Part shown: positions 14,201 through 25,799 of the stretch, one piece after another
Position numbering within the stretch: the stretch's first letter is position 1
Layout of the letters: each line of letters opens with the position of its first letter
Assembly (NCBI GenBank): GCA_003864495.1
Contig: ML133427.1
Location: forward strand, 1,445,247 to 1,509,246
DNA from: Nemopilema nomurai
Lineage: Eukaryota > Cnidaria > Scyphozoa > Rhizostomeae > Rhizostomatidae
DNA length: 64,000 bases
Direction of reading: 5' to 3'
Notes under the pieces: model-generated
The model's database searches: none
What the model was told of the DNA's origin: nothing
The model's input: the letters and a program-made list of their open reading frames with translations, nothing else
Translations under genes and position numbers: made by a program

Positions 14201-15506
14201 AGTCAAAAAACGTCCAAAAAATCGAAAATTTATTTTTACTTCAAATCATGTTAAATCATCATTTTACAATGCTAGATCACCTTCCTGAAGAGTTCAAGTT
14301 CATATTTCAAAAGTTACACGTTAGATCACTGCCAAAAACGTTATCAGTCTAGAACAATAAAAATGTCGAAAAAACATGAAAAAACATGAAAATTTTTTTT
14401 ACACAACACCACTCAAAACACTTGCCTAAACATGCATTGTTCGCTTCCAAGTCATCTGGCTGTGTTTAGAAGGATATTTTCAAAGTCTCAATCTCAGGCC
14501 ATTTTCATCACTGCCAAAAACGTTATCAGTCTAGAACAATAAAAATGTCGAAAAAACATGAAAAACATGAAAATTTTTTTTCCACAAAACCACTCAAAAC
14601 ACTTGCCTAAACATGCATTGTTCGCTTCCAAGTCATCTGGCTGTGTTTAGAAGGATATTTTAAAAGTTTTAATCGCAGACCATTTTTATCCAAAATTGAC
14701 AGGTCCAGACCTATCAAAAAAGTCAAAAAACGTCCAAAAAATCGAAAATTTATTTTTACTTCAAATCATGTTAAATCATCATTTTACAATGCTAGATCAC
14801 CTTCCTGAAGAGTTCAAGTTCATATTTCAAAAGTTACACGTTAGATCACTGCCAAAACGTTATCAGTCTAGAACAATAAAAATGTCGAAAAAACATGAAA
14901 AAACATGAAAATTTTTTTTACACACACCACTCAAAACACTTGCCTAAACATGCATTGTTCGCTTCCAAGTCATCTGGCTGTGTTTAGAAGGATATTTTCA
15001 AAGTTTCAATCTCAGGCCATTTTCATTCAAAATTGACAGGTCCGGACCTATCAAAAAAGTCAAAAAATGTCCAAAAAATCGAAAATTTATTTTTACTTCA
15101 AATCATGTTAAATCATCATTTTACAATGCTAGATCACCTTCCTGAAGAGTTCAAGTTCATATTTCAAAAGTTACACGTTAGATCACTGCCAAAAACGTTA
15201 TCAGTCTAGAACAATAAAAATGTCGAAAAAACATGAAAAAACATGAAAATTTTTTTACACAACACCACTCAAACCACTTGCCTAAACATGCATTGTTCGC
15301 TTCCAAGTCATCTGGCTGTGTTTAGAAGGATATTTTCAAAGTCTCAATCTCAGGCCATTTTCATCACTGCCAAAAACGTTATCAGTCTAGAACGGTAAAA
15401 ATGTCGAAAAAACATGAAAAAACATGAAAATTTTTTCACAAAACCACTCAAACACTTGCCTAAACATGCATTGTTAGCTTCCAAGTCATCTGGCTGTGTT
15501 TAGAAC
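11287..15506. repeat. Variant satellite domain, copy 2
   Basis: This carries the same subfamily marks as the domain at 3.4-7.6 kb in the same order. Its half-size units at 11287-11432, 14473-14652 and 15329-15506 sit 7928, 7914 and 7912 bp from those of copy 1, and the TAGAAGTATATTTTC-type junctions are offset by about the same amount. The two domains therefore look like copies of one segment of at least 4 kb that was duplicated within the array. The half-unit at 11287 has suffered extra small deletions. Confidence 0.8.
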
Positions 15507-18500
15507 GATATTTTAAAGTTTCAATCTCAGGCCCATTTTCATCCAAAATTGACAGGTCCGGACCTATCAAAAAAGTCAAAAAATGTCCAAAAAATCGAAA
15601 ATTTATTTTTACTTCAAATCATGTTAAATCATCATTTTACAATGCTAGATGACCTTCCTGAAGAGTTCACGTTCATATTTCAAAAGTTACACGTCAGATC
15701 ACTGCCAAAAACGTTATCAGTCTAGAACGGTAAAAATGTCGAAAAACATGAAAAACAAAAATATTTTTACACAAAACCACTCAAAACACTTGCCTAAACA
15801 TGCATTGTTAGCTTCCAAGTCATCTGGCTGTGTTTAGAGATATTTTCAAAGTTTCAATCTCAGGCCATTTTCATCCAAAATTGACAGGTCCGGACCTATC
15901 AAAAAAGTCAAAAAATGTCCAAAAAATCGAAAATTTATTTTTACTTCAAATCATGTTAAATCATCATTTTACAATGCTAGATGACCTTCCTGAAGAGTTC
16001 ACGTTCATATTTCAAAAGTTACACGTCAGATCACTGCCAAAAACGTTATCAGTCTAGAACGGTAAAAATGTCGAAAAAACATGAAAAAACATGAAAATTT
16101 TTACACAAAACCACTCAAAACACTTGCCTAAACATGCATTGTTAGCTTCCAAGTCATCTGGCTGTGTTTAGAACGATATTTTCAAAGTTTCAATCTCAGG
16201 CCATTTTCATCCAAAATTGACAGGTCCGGACCTATCAAAAAAGTCAAAAAATGTCCAAAAAATCGAAAATTTATTTTTACTTCAAATCATGTTAAATCAT
16301 CATTTTACAATGCTAGATGACCTTCCTGAAGAGTTCACGTTCATATTTCAAAAGTTACACGTCAGATCACTGCCAAAAACGTTATCAGTCTAGAACGGTA
16401 AAAATGTCGAAAAAACATGAAAAATTTCCAAAAAATTTTTTACACAAAACCACTCAAAACACTTGCCTAAACATGCATTGTTAGCTTCCAAGTCATCTGG
16501 CTGTGTTTAGAACGATATTTTCAAAGTTTCAATCGCAGGCCATTTTCATCCAAAATTGACAGGTCCGGACCTATCAAAAAAGTCAAAAAATGTCCAAAAA
16601 ATCGAAAATTTATTTTTACTTCAAATCATGTTAAATCATCATTTTACAATGCTAGATGACCTTCCTGAAGAGTTCACGTTCATATTTCAAAAGTTACACG
16701 TCAGATCACTGCCAAAAACGTTATCAGTCTAGAACGGTAAAAATGTCGAAAAAACATGAAAAAACATGAAAATTTTTTACACAAAACCACTCAAAACACT
16801 TGCCTAAACATGCATTGTTAGCTTCCAAGTCATCTGGCTGTGTTTAGAACGATATTTTCAAAGTTTCAATCTCAGGCCATTTTCATCCAAAATTGACAGG
16901 TCCGGACCTATCAAAAAAGTCAAAAAATGTCCAAAAAATCGAAAATTTATTTTTACTTCAAATCATGTTAAATCATCATTTTACAATGCTAGATGACCTT
17001 CCTGAAGAGTTCACGTTCATATTTCAAAAGTTACACGTCAGATCACTGCCAAAAACGTTATCAGTCTAGAACGGTAAAAATGTCGAAAAAACATGAAAAA
17101 CCAAAAATATTTTTACACAAAACCACTCAAAACACTTGCCTAAACATGCATTGTTAGCTTCCAAGTCATCTGGCTGTGTTTAGAACGATATTTTCAAAGT
17201 TTCAATCTCAGGCCATTTTCATCCAAAATTGACAGGTCCGGACCTATCAAAAAAGTCAAAAAATGTCCAAAAAATCGAAAATTTATTTTTACTTCAAATC
17301 ATGTTAAATCATCATTTTACAATGCTAGATGACCTTCCTGAAGAGTTCACGTTCATATTTCAAAAGTTACACGTCAGATCACTGCCAAAAACGTTATCAG
17401 TCTAGAACGGTAAAAATGTCGAAAAAACATGAAAAATCCAAAAATATTTTTACACAAAACCACTCAAAACACTTGCCTAAACATGCATTGTTAGCTTCCA
17501 AGTCATCTGGCTGTGTTTAGAACGATATTTTCAAAGTTTCAATCTCAGGCCATTTTCATCCAAAATTGACAGGTCCGGACCTATCAAAAAAGTCAAAAAA
17601 TGTCCAAAAAATCGAAAATTTATTTTTACTTCAAATCATGTTAAATCATCATTTTACAATGCTAGATGACCTTCCTGAAGAGTTCACGTTCATATTTCAA
17701 AAGTTACACGTCAGATCACTGCCAAAAACGTTATCAGTCTAGAACGGTAAAAATGTCGAAAAAACATGAAAAATTTCCAAAAATATTTTTACACAAAACC
17801 ACTCAAAACACTTGCCTAAACATGCATTGTTAGCTTCCAAGTCATCTGGCTGTGTTTAGAACGATATTTTCAAAGTTTCAATCTCAGGCCATTTTCATCC
17901 AAAATTGACAGGTCCGGACCTATCAAAAAAGTCAAAAAATGTCCAAAAAATCGAAAATTTATTTTTACTTCAAATCATGTTAAATCATCATTTTACAATG
18001 CTAGATGACCTTCCTGAAGAGTTCACGTTCATATTTCAAAAGTTACACGTCAGATCACTGCCAAAAACGTTATCAGTCTAGAACGGTAAAAATGTCGAAA
18101 AAACATGAAAAAATTTCCAAAAATATTTTTACACAAAACCACTCAAAACACTTGCCTAAACATGCATTGTTAGCTTCCAAGTCATCTGGCTGTGTTTAGA
18201 ACGATATTTTCAAAGTTTCAATCTCAGGCCATTTTCATCCAAAATTGACAGGTCCGGACCTATCAAAAAAGTCAAAAAATGTCCAAAAAATCGAAAATTT
18301 ATTTTACTTCAAATCATGTTAAATCATCATTTTACAATGCTAGATGACCTTCCTGAAGAGTTCACGTTCATATTTCAAAAGTTACACGTCAGATCACTGC
18401 CAAAAACGTTATCAGTCTAGAACGGTAAAAATGTCGAAAAAACATGAAAAAACCAAAAATATTTTTACACAAAACCACTCAAAACACTTGCCTAAACATG

Positions 18501-20129
18501 CATTGTTAGCTTCCAAGTCATCTGGCTGTGTTTAGAACGATATTTTCAAAGTTTCAATCTCAGGCCATTTTCATCCAAAATTGACAGGTCCGGACCTATC
18601 AAAAAAGTCAAAAAATGTCCAAAAAATCGAAAATTTATTTTTACTTCAAATCATGTTAAATCATCATTTTACAATGCTAGATGACCTTCCTGAAGAGTTC
18701 ACGTTCATATTTCAAAAGTTACACGTCAGATCACTGCCAAAAACGTTATCAGTCTAGAACGGTAAAAATGTCGAAAAAACATGAAAAAATTTCCAAAAAT
18801 ATTTTTACACAAAACCACTCAAAACACTTGCCTAAACATGCATTGTTAGCTTCCAAGTCATCTGGCTGTGTTTAGAACGATATTTTCAAAGTTTCAATCT
18901 CAGGCCATTTTCATCCAAAATTGACAGGTCCGGACCTATCAAAAAAGTCAAAAAATGTCCAAAAAATCGAAAATTTATTTTTACTTCAAATCATGTTAAA
19001 TCATCATTTTACAATGCTAGATGACCTTCCTGAAGAGTTCACGTTCATATTTCAAAAGTTACACGTCAGATCACTGCCAAAAACGTTATCAGTCTAGAAC
19101 GGTAAAAATGTCGAAAAAACATGAAAAAATTTCCAAAAATATTTTTACACAAAACCACTCAAAACACTTGCCTAAACATGCATTGTTAGCTTCCAAGTCA
19201 TCTGGCTGTGTTTAGAACGATATTTTCAAAGTTTCAATCTCAGGCCATTTTCATCCAAAATTGACAGGTCCGGACCTATCAAAAAAGTCAAAAAATGTCC
19301 AAAAAATCGAAAATTTATTTTTACTTCAAATCATGTTAAATCATCATTTTACAATGCTAGATGACCTTCCTGAAGAGTTCACGTTCATATTTCAAAAGTT
19401 ACACGTCAGATCACTGCCAAAAACGTTATCAGTCTAGAACGGTAAAAATGTCGAAAAAACATGAAAAATTTCCAAAAATATTTTTACACAAAACCACTCA
19501 AAACACTTGCCTAAACATGCATTGTTAGCTTCCAAGTCATCTGGCTGTGTTTAGAACGATATTTTCAAAGTTTCAATCTCAGGCCATTTTCATCCAAAAT
19601 TGACAGGTCCGGACCTATCAAAAAAGTCAAAAATGTCCAAAAATCGAAAATTTATTTTTACTTCAAATCATGTTAAATCATCATTTTACAATGCTAGATC
19701 ACCTTCCTGAAGAGTTCACATTCAGATTTCAAAAGTTACACGTCAGATCACTGCCAAAAACGTTATCAGTCTAGAACGGTAAAAATGTCGAAAAAACATG
19801 AAAAATCCAAAAATATTTTTACACAAAACCACTCAAAACACTTGCCTAAACATGCATTGTTAGCTTCCAAGTCATCTGGCTGTGTTTAGAACGATATTTT
19901 CAAAGTTTCAATCTCAGGCCATTTTCATCCAAAATTGACAGGTCCGGACCTATCAAAAAAGTCAAAAAATGTCCAAAAAATCGAAAATTTATTTTTACTT
20001 CAAATCATGTTAAATCATCATTTTACAATGCTAGATGACCTTCCTGAAGAGTTCACGTTCATATTTCAAAAGTTACACGTCAGATCACTGCCAAAAACGT
20101 TATCAGTCTAGAACGGTAAAAATGTCGAA

Positions 20130-21132
20130 AATACATGAAAAAAGTCCAAAAATATTTTTACACAAAACCACTCAAAACAATTCCCTAAACATGCATTGCT
20201 AGCTTCTAGCTCATCTGGCTGTGTTTAGAACGATATTTTCAAAGTTTCAATCTCAGGCCATTTTCATCCAAAATTGACAGGTCGGGACCTATCAAAAAAG
20301 TCAAAAATGTCCAAAAAATCGAAAATTTATTTTTACTTCAAATCATGTTAAATCATCATTTTACAATGCTAGATGACCTTTCTGAAGAGTTCACGTTCAT
20401 ATTTCAAAAGTTACACGTCAGATCACTGCCAAAAACGTTATCAGTCTAGAACGGTAAAAATGTCGAAAAAACATGAAAAAAGTCCAAAAATATTTTTACA
20501 CAAAACCACTCAAAACACTTACCTAAACATGCATTGTTAGCTTCCAAGTCATCTGGCTGTGTTTAGAACGATATTTTCAAAGTTTCAATCTCAGGCAATT
20601 TCATCCAAAATTGACAGGTCCGGGCCTATCAAAAAAGTTAAAAAATGTCCTAAAAATCGAAAATTTATTTTTACTTCATATCATGTTAAATCATCATTTT
20701 ACAATGCTAGATGACCTTCCTGGAGAGTTCACGTTCATATTTCAAAAGTTACACGTCAGATCACTGCCAAAAACGTTATCAGTCTAGAACGGTATAAATG
20801 TCGAAAAAACAAGAAAAATTTCCAAAAATATTTTTACACGAAACCACTCAAAACACTTGCCTAAACATGCATTGTTGCTTCCAGGTCATCTGGCTGTGTT
20901 TAGAAGGATATTTTCAAAGTTTCAATCTCAGGCCATTTTCATCCAAAATTGACAGGTACGGACCTATCAAAAAAAGTCGAAAAATGTCCAAAAAATCGAA
21001 AATTTATTTTTACTTCAAGTCATCTTAAATCATCATTTTACAATGCTAGGTAACCTTCCTGAAGAGTTCACGTTCATATTTCAAAAGTTACACGTCAGAT
21101 CACTGCCAAAAACGTTATCAGTCTAGAAGCGG
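20130..21132. repeat. Diverged right edge of the satellite array
   Basis: The last three units carry many more private substitutions than the interior: CTTCTAGCTCATC, GGGCCTATC, GGTATAAATG, CAAGAAAAATTTCC, a Y-for-C change in the GGTACGGACC palindrome, and GGTAACC at the usual GATGACC. The final unit stops inside its second half, just after GTCTAGAAGCGGTAAAAATG. Decay toward the flank is the usual pattern when unequal exchange homogenises the interior but not the edge. Confidence 0.85.
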
Positions 21133-21474
21133 TAAAAATGTTCCTGTCCCTGTAAGATGTTCCTGTAAGCGTCGCTGCTGTCTTTGGACCACATTGATGT
21201 AGGCAAAGTCCACGCTCCGTTGTTCCAGTTTTTTATTTTCAGGATAGCATGTATACGTGAATGTCCAGCACTTCGCCTTTGCTCCTCTTGCTCTTACCGC
21301 CATCGTACTCTTACTCCCCAAACAAACTGACAGGATTTGCAATCGGCATTTATAGGAGAGGAGGAACCCCGAGGGTAAAACCGGTACCAAGGAACACGAG
21401 TTTCGAGAAATGGTCGTCAGTATTTCCCAAATTTGGGAACAATTCATTGAAGCTTTGTGTTTTCGTTTGTTCAA
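21118..21474 (-). pseudogene. 118-residue ORF with a weak Rep-like N-terminal segment
   Basis: The ORF is unbroken for 118 residues and begins at the junction with the satellite. Around residues 62-76 it reads ARGAKAKCWTFTYT, which recalls the first motif of HUH-type Rep proteins (a short hydrophobic FTxx strand after basic residues). The expected H-x-Q metal motif is not visible in frame, and the C-terminal 8 residues are satellite sequence. It could equally be a chance ORF. If real it would be a degraded fragment only. Confidence 0.15.
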
Positions 21475-22421
21475 ACGTGCTGAATGTTTTGTGCCTCACT
21501 TAGTCACTTTCGGGTGTCCACAATGCCAATGCAACCATATGATGTTTCTCCCTTTGGGCCGATTTTATTTCTCATTTGTATTACTTAATCACGCTTCCAC
21601 GCAAAAAAGCAACACGGAGTTCCTATTTCCCCGGAGAAGTTTAGCCTATTTATAGCGCTGCAAGTTCTAAGCTTGACAAAAAACTTGGAAGATGTCTTCG
21701 ATGGTATTGTAATGGAAAGGCTGATGTTAGTGGCTAACGCGCACGGAATATTTCAGTGCCCTATACGTGACTGCGAGCATGAAGGCTTCCGTAGTCAAAG
21801 AGGTTGCAGAAAGCACGTTACGAATTCGCATCCTTGGTTCTTTTATTTTGAAGAATACCCGAAGGATGTCATTGATGATGGTGCTGCGCCGCAAAACATG
21901 TGTGACAAGAAGATCGACGAATCAAAGGATGTTATTAGTAGTTCGAATATCATTCCCAACGAGGTCATTTCCGGTGAGACGTTTGCCAAATGGATGTGCA
22001 GCTCTACTGGGGGTGATTGCACAGAAGCACACGCGAATCGAGTTTGCTATTGTGCCCTCCAGTTTATTCAGCACTCTCAGAACGATCACAGTATGCTGGA
22101 AGGGATAGAGGGGCTAAAATTGACAATTACTTGGCTTCAATGGCATGCTTGTCAGCTTTTTTTACAACATTTGGAGAATGAAAAATCTATTAGGACATGC
22201 TGGAAGTGTTAGTTACATCAACCCTTTGTTGGAAACAATGGAGTACCGAAAGTTTCAAGGAGTGTCCGCTTCCATCTTATCAAACTTCAGTGTTGCAGAG
22301 GTGTTTCTGAAGCGCGCAAGAAAGTGCATTGCTCGTAAGATGCGTGTGCAGTGGACTGAAGAGTTGGATGTTGATACGTTGGAGAGAAAGGGACACTGGG
22401 CATCACTGCAAGACAAATTTA
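21133..22421. other. Insert splitting the last satellite unit
   Basis: Satellite similarity stops at about 21132 after GGTAAAAATGT and resumes at about 22422 with AAAAATATTTC followed by ACCACTCAAAACAGTTGCCT, which in an intact unit lie only about 30 bp further on. The 1.3 kb between is more GC-balanced than the satellite and carries the zinc-finger ORF remnant. This reads as an insertion into a satellite unit. No terminal repeats or target duplication were recognised at the ends, so the mobile nature is inferred. Confidence 0.5.
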
Positions 22422-22465
22422 TAAAAATATTTCAAATGCAGAACCACTCAAAACAGTTGCCTTAA
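21673..22465 (+). pseudogene. Frameshifted zinc-finger ORF of a probable mobile element
   Basis: The first frame (21673-22212) encodes about 179 residues. Near residue 29 it shows a C2H2-type finger, CPIRDCEHEGFRSQRGCRKH, with the second histidine (NSH) five residues after the first, followed by a WFFYFEEYP segment. After about residue 150 the protein-like text moves to another frame (LASMACLSAFFTT, around 22130-22180) and then to a third (from about 22180), ending in an RARK-rich stretch and RVQWTEELDVDTLERKGHW before a stop at 22463. Two frameshifts in 100 bp argue for a decayed gene. The finger plus this C-terminal block resembles, from memory, repeated hypothetical proteins in invertebrate genomes thought to belong to transposons; the family is not established. 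The stop lies within the resumed satellite-like sequence. Confidence 0.5.
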
Positions 22466-22470
22466 TATGC
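22422..22470. repeat. Satellite-like fragment right of the insert
   Basis: AAAAATATTTC, then ACCACTCAAAACAGTTGCCT and TTAATATGCC, match the satellite stretch AAAAATATTTTTAC, ACCACTCAAAACACTTGCCT, AAACATGC in order and spacing, with several differences. After about 22470 the match fades into a T-run. Confidence 0.6.
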
Positions 22471-25400
22471 CTTAAATTAATTTTTTTTTTATCTGTTTTA
22501 AAAAATTTAAAGGAAGCCTAATCATTAGATGCACCAGAGTTGTCATAAAGATTTCAATAACAGATCACTTTATACCTTTACTTTCAGACTTTCAGCTAAT
22601 GCTTGTTTCAAAAGCAAAAGCATGGTCTTGAAACTTTAGTAGTAGGCTATCTCTTGCATTTTCTCTGTGCTGAAGTATAAAAGTAATGTCAATGACACTT
22701 TGATCAGTCAAAATAAAAATTGGATGAATTGATGTATAGAGATCTGGTATCATAATCAAGTGCAATTGAATTTTCTATCAATTTGACATAAATATGACCT
22801 ACTTGACTTTTGTTTGAATTCTAATTCAACTATCACTCCTATTCCACTACAAAATGAACTTTACTTGGCATCAACAATGAACTTTACTTACAGCAAAATG
22901 CCAGAAGTGTTCTGCCTTGATGCTCAAAGCGTTGACGTCTCATAATAGAACACAATTATAGCATTCAATGACCTTATGTACTAAAGCTCAATATAATAGT
23001 TATACTACCACTTATCGTTACTTGGCCATTCTGCTTTCAAAACTTTTGTTAGGGAAAGTGAACAAGTAGATCAATCAGTATATCAGGCAAAGGAGTATTC
23101 TTTCATTTACACTTTACTTACTTATACTATCCTTTGGAAAATCTAATTTGGTTAGCTGTTAACTTTCTACAATACCCGAGAAAACCAGACAAAATTTTGA
23201 TGCAAGTTCATGCCCCAAAAACTAGTTTCGAAATAGCAAAGCCCCTGGTTTGCATCTTGTGAACATGAAACACTCTTATGCCATTGGATCTCTTAGCAAT
23301 ATAGGGGCTTGTTGTACCCAACATTTGTATTCAGTGGTGATACTTAATTTCTTTACAATGTACTTGCTCTTCTACATATACATAACATATACATATACAC
23401 AACTGCTACATCAAAGAATGATGCCATAGAAAATGAGTTCTATATTCATTTATGATATCTCAAATTGTTAACATAAACAACTTAGTTCCCTGGTGCAAAC
23501 ATCACATAATATGATTTATACACTGACTTAGAAGAATGAATCCGGGATTAGAAGAAAGAACTTCATGAAAAGCTTTTAGGTACAGCATTGACATCAAAAC
23601 AATGACAAAGAAACTCATTTGGATTGCACTGTGCAATTGGCAACAACATTGGTTCAATAGTTCTTTGGAAATTACTATTCAGTGTGCTGGTTTTGGTGTT
23701 TACCTGAGTCAGTTCTCTGACCAATGGACAGTAGCAGATGGGGCAAAATTTAAGAATCAGAATGCTACAAAAACAGTTAGATGCTCAACCCCAAACCCAC
23801 CACACCTCCCCGACTGCCCTGGAATTGGCACAACCCAATGTTTCATTGGTAATGGCAGGCATTACATTACTTCTGAAAGGCAAGCTGTTCTTGAAGAATC
23901 CTGATTCATAAGTTTCGCCGCGGATTGTGTTCATTTTAAGAATGAAATATGCAAACAAGCTCCTTTCCTTAAAAAATACAAGGCATAGGAATGCAAGTGG
24001 CCTCTCACCTTACACAAGTTCCACGAGCAATCAAGTTCTGATACACAGCACTCTGACATCTTTAATTATGTGACTTCCTTTATTTTCCCAGTTTTCAGAG
24101 ACTCGCTAACATTTCAGGATCCAATTTGCTGCAGATTTAGAGGGGCGTTTCTGCGTTGATATCATAGAACTCTACGGATGATGAGACATCCACCTCCGTT
24201 CACAATTCCCGCCTCTTGCAAGTTCTAATACCGCCTCTTTCTCAAATCGAGACTACCGGCTAATGGAGTACAGAGGGGGAAGCAGTTTCTTTGCCTGCTT
24301 GGAAAGTCGGTATGTTGGTACCAAGTTTGTTTCTTTTGCTAAACACATTGCTCAAAAAGTTTTTGCAAAAAGGTGCGGAATTCTTAATTACTGCCAAATC
24401 TCAATTTTGGAATACTTGGAAATAATAAATCGAAAGGTAATGAAGCTATAAACGGGCAGGGCCGGTGGGTTTATGATGTTTCTTTCATATGCCAAGTTTT
24501 GTCGGCATTTCTAGTTCCACATCATATTAAAGATGGTTTCAAGTGAACGCTATGTCTGAAGAAAATAATTTCTAAGTTTTAAATAGATTTGGGTGCAAGT
24601 TATAGGTAGGTTGTTTCCTCCCTTCGTTTTCCAATTGCAATATACATAGACCTCTTCTCAATTAGATGTTGTCTTTTAACGCTAACTTGCATCTTTCTAG
24701 ATTTTCTAATTTTATTCTGTCACTTTTGTTCTTTCCATATCTCTGCTAAAAAATGCATTCTCAAAAAATACATTCTCCTTGATAGTAAATGTGGCCTTAA
24801 CATTATTTTTCATACATGTGTAATATGTATTTACTTTCAATATTTTGATTTTTAGACCATGTGTCTTCATGATTCTTTTCTTTCAAACTGACAAGATCTT
24901 TACGTTAGACTAGTAAAATATAAACCTATCCAGGAGTAACTATCCAGGGGCCTTTTCCTGAAGGATGCTTCCATATCTAGGAGGATGTTATTCTGTATCT
25001 CTGTATTTCTGTATCTTCTTTAGGATACACCTCTTGTCTGCATGGCCTCATCCAAAACTTAGCAATGTGCAGTTTTGCTCAACATTGTTCTTCATTTGGG
25101 GGCATAGTAAACAAGCATGCACCCAAGCAACCCCTCCAAACTCATGACTCATTGCAATCGTTCACTCCTTGTTAATATTCATGCACCTTTTATTGATAAA
25201 ATGTGCTCCTTTAGCAGTTGCTCTACTTTCCATATACACATTCATACCCTTTTCACTTTCATTTGACTGCAAGAAGCCAACTGAGCATATGTCAAATTAG
25301 AACTCAAGATCAAACTTTAAACACTAACAGACATTCTCTTATGATGTTCTACCTCAAAAAATGTTGACATTCCACAGACAGAGTTAAATCCTTTAGCAAG

Positions 25401-25799
25401 TGGCACCTGAACTGTTTTTGATGGCAATCCAAAGTGAGACTTTCATCAAAGCCTCAAAACCAAGTTACCTACTGCTGAGGGACAGAATTTTGATATCCAA
25501 AGTGTTCCTCTCAAAATTTATTTCCATTTAGAAAAAAAATTTTGGCATTGAATCAAACCATTTTTTCAAATTGGACAAAAAATTCTGATTTTGGAGGAAT
25601 TTTGTAAAGTTTAAGTTCAGAGAGAGTTGTTGTACACAGTAAAGGTTTTTGAATGGCATGATTCAAATAACTTTTGTGACTGATGTGAGGGATGCCTCTT
25701 ACATATATGTATGTAACAAAAGACGTACAACAAAAGGAATGAATAAGTGAATAGGGGGGGGGGGGGGGTGAGGTTGTAAAAAAAGTTGTATTTTAATGC
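22471..25799. other. Intergenic stretch without a recognised gene
   Basis: The longest ORFs are 60-100 residues, share no pattern with known families and are not joined by plausible splice sites. A short TATACATA-type run lies near 23377-23401. A run of 15 G residues lies at 25754-25768. Nothing else could be supported. Confidence 0.6.
25754..25768 (+). repeat. Poly-G run (15 G)
   Basis: An uninterrupted G homopolymer ends just upstream of the solo-LTR-like repeat. It is prone to assembly or sequencing length error. Confidence 0.9.

Larger units (their letters stand above)
1..21132. repeat. Satellite DNA array, unit about 336 bp (ancestral dimer)
   Basis: About 63 head-to-tail units fill the first third of the window and continue past its left edge. 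Anchor positions recur every 335-340 bp (for example the ATGACCTTCCTGAAG segment at 477, 1485, 2492, then 17329, 18005, 18344, 18681, 19021). Each unit splits into two related halves: one starting ATATTTTCAAAGTTTCAATC (669-835 in one unit) and one starting ATATTTCAAAAGTTACACG (836-1004). The halves also share AAAAATGTCCAAAAAATCG against AAAAATGTCGAAAAAACATG, and a TATTTTTAC block at the same register. Most units are nearly identical, with variation concentrated in the A-rich spacer after the CATGAAAAA segment. The short ORFs repeated through the array carry no codon-level constraint and are not genes. A half-unit of about 168 bp is in the size range of centromeric satellites of other animals, but a centromeric role is not shown here. 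Confidence 0.97.

Noticed and set aside
477..20000. Recurrent 60-100 residue ORFs in the satellite (MTFLKSSRSYFK-type and others)
   Set aside because: They exist only because the repeat recurs; indels change the frame freely from unit to unit, with no sign of codon constraint.
1..21132. CRISPR-like array
   Set aside because: Units are 336 bp, contiguous and without unique spacers, in a eukaryotic setting.
21261..21655. Two plus-strand ORFs of about 80 residues (21261-21503, 21410-21655)
   Set aside because: Low-complexity or composition-like translations that overlap each other and the opposite strand; no family pattern.
23602..23904. 100-residue plus-strand ORF
   Set aside because: No recognisable motif and no supporting splice partners; likely chance.
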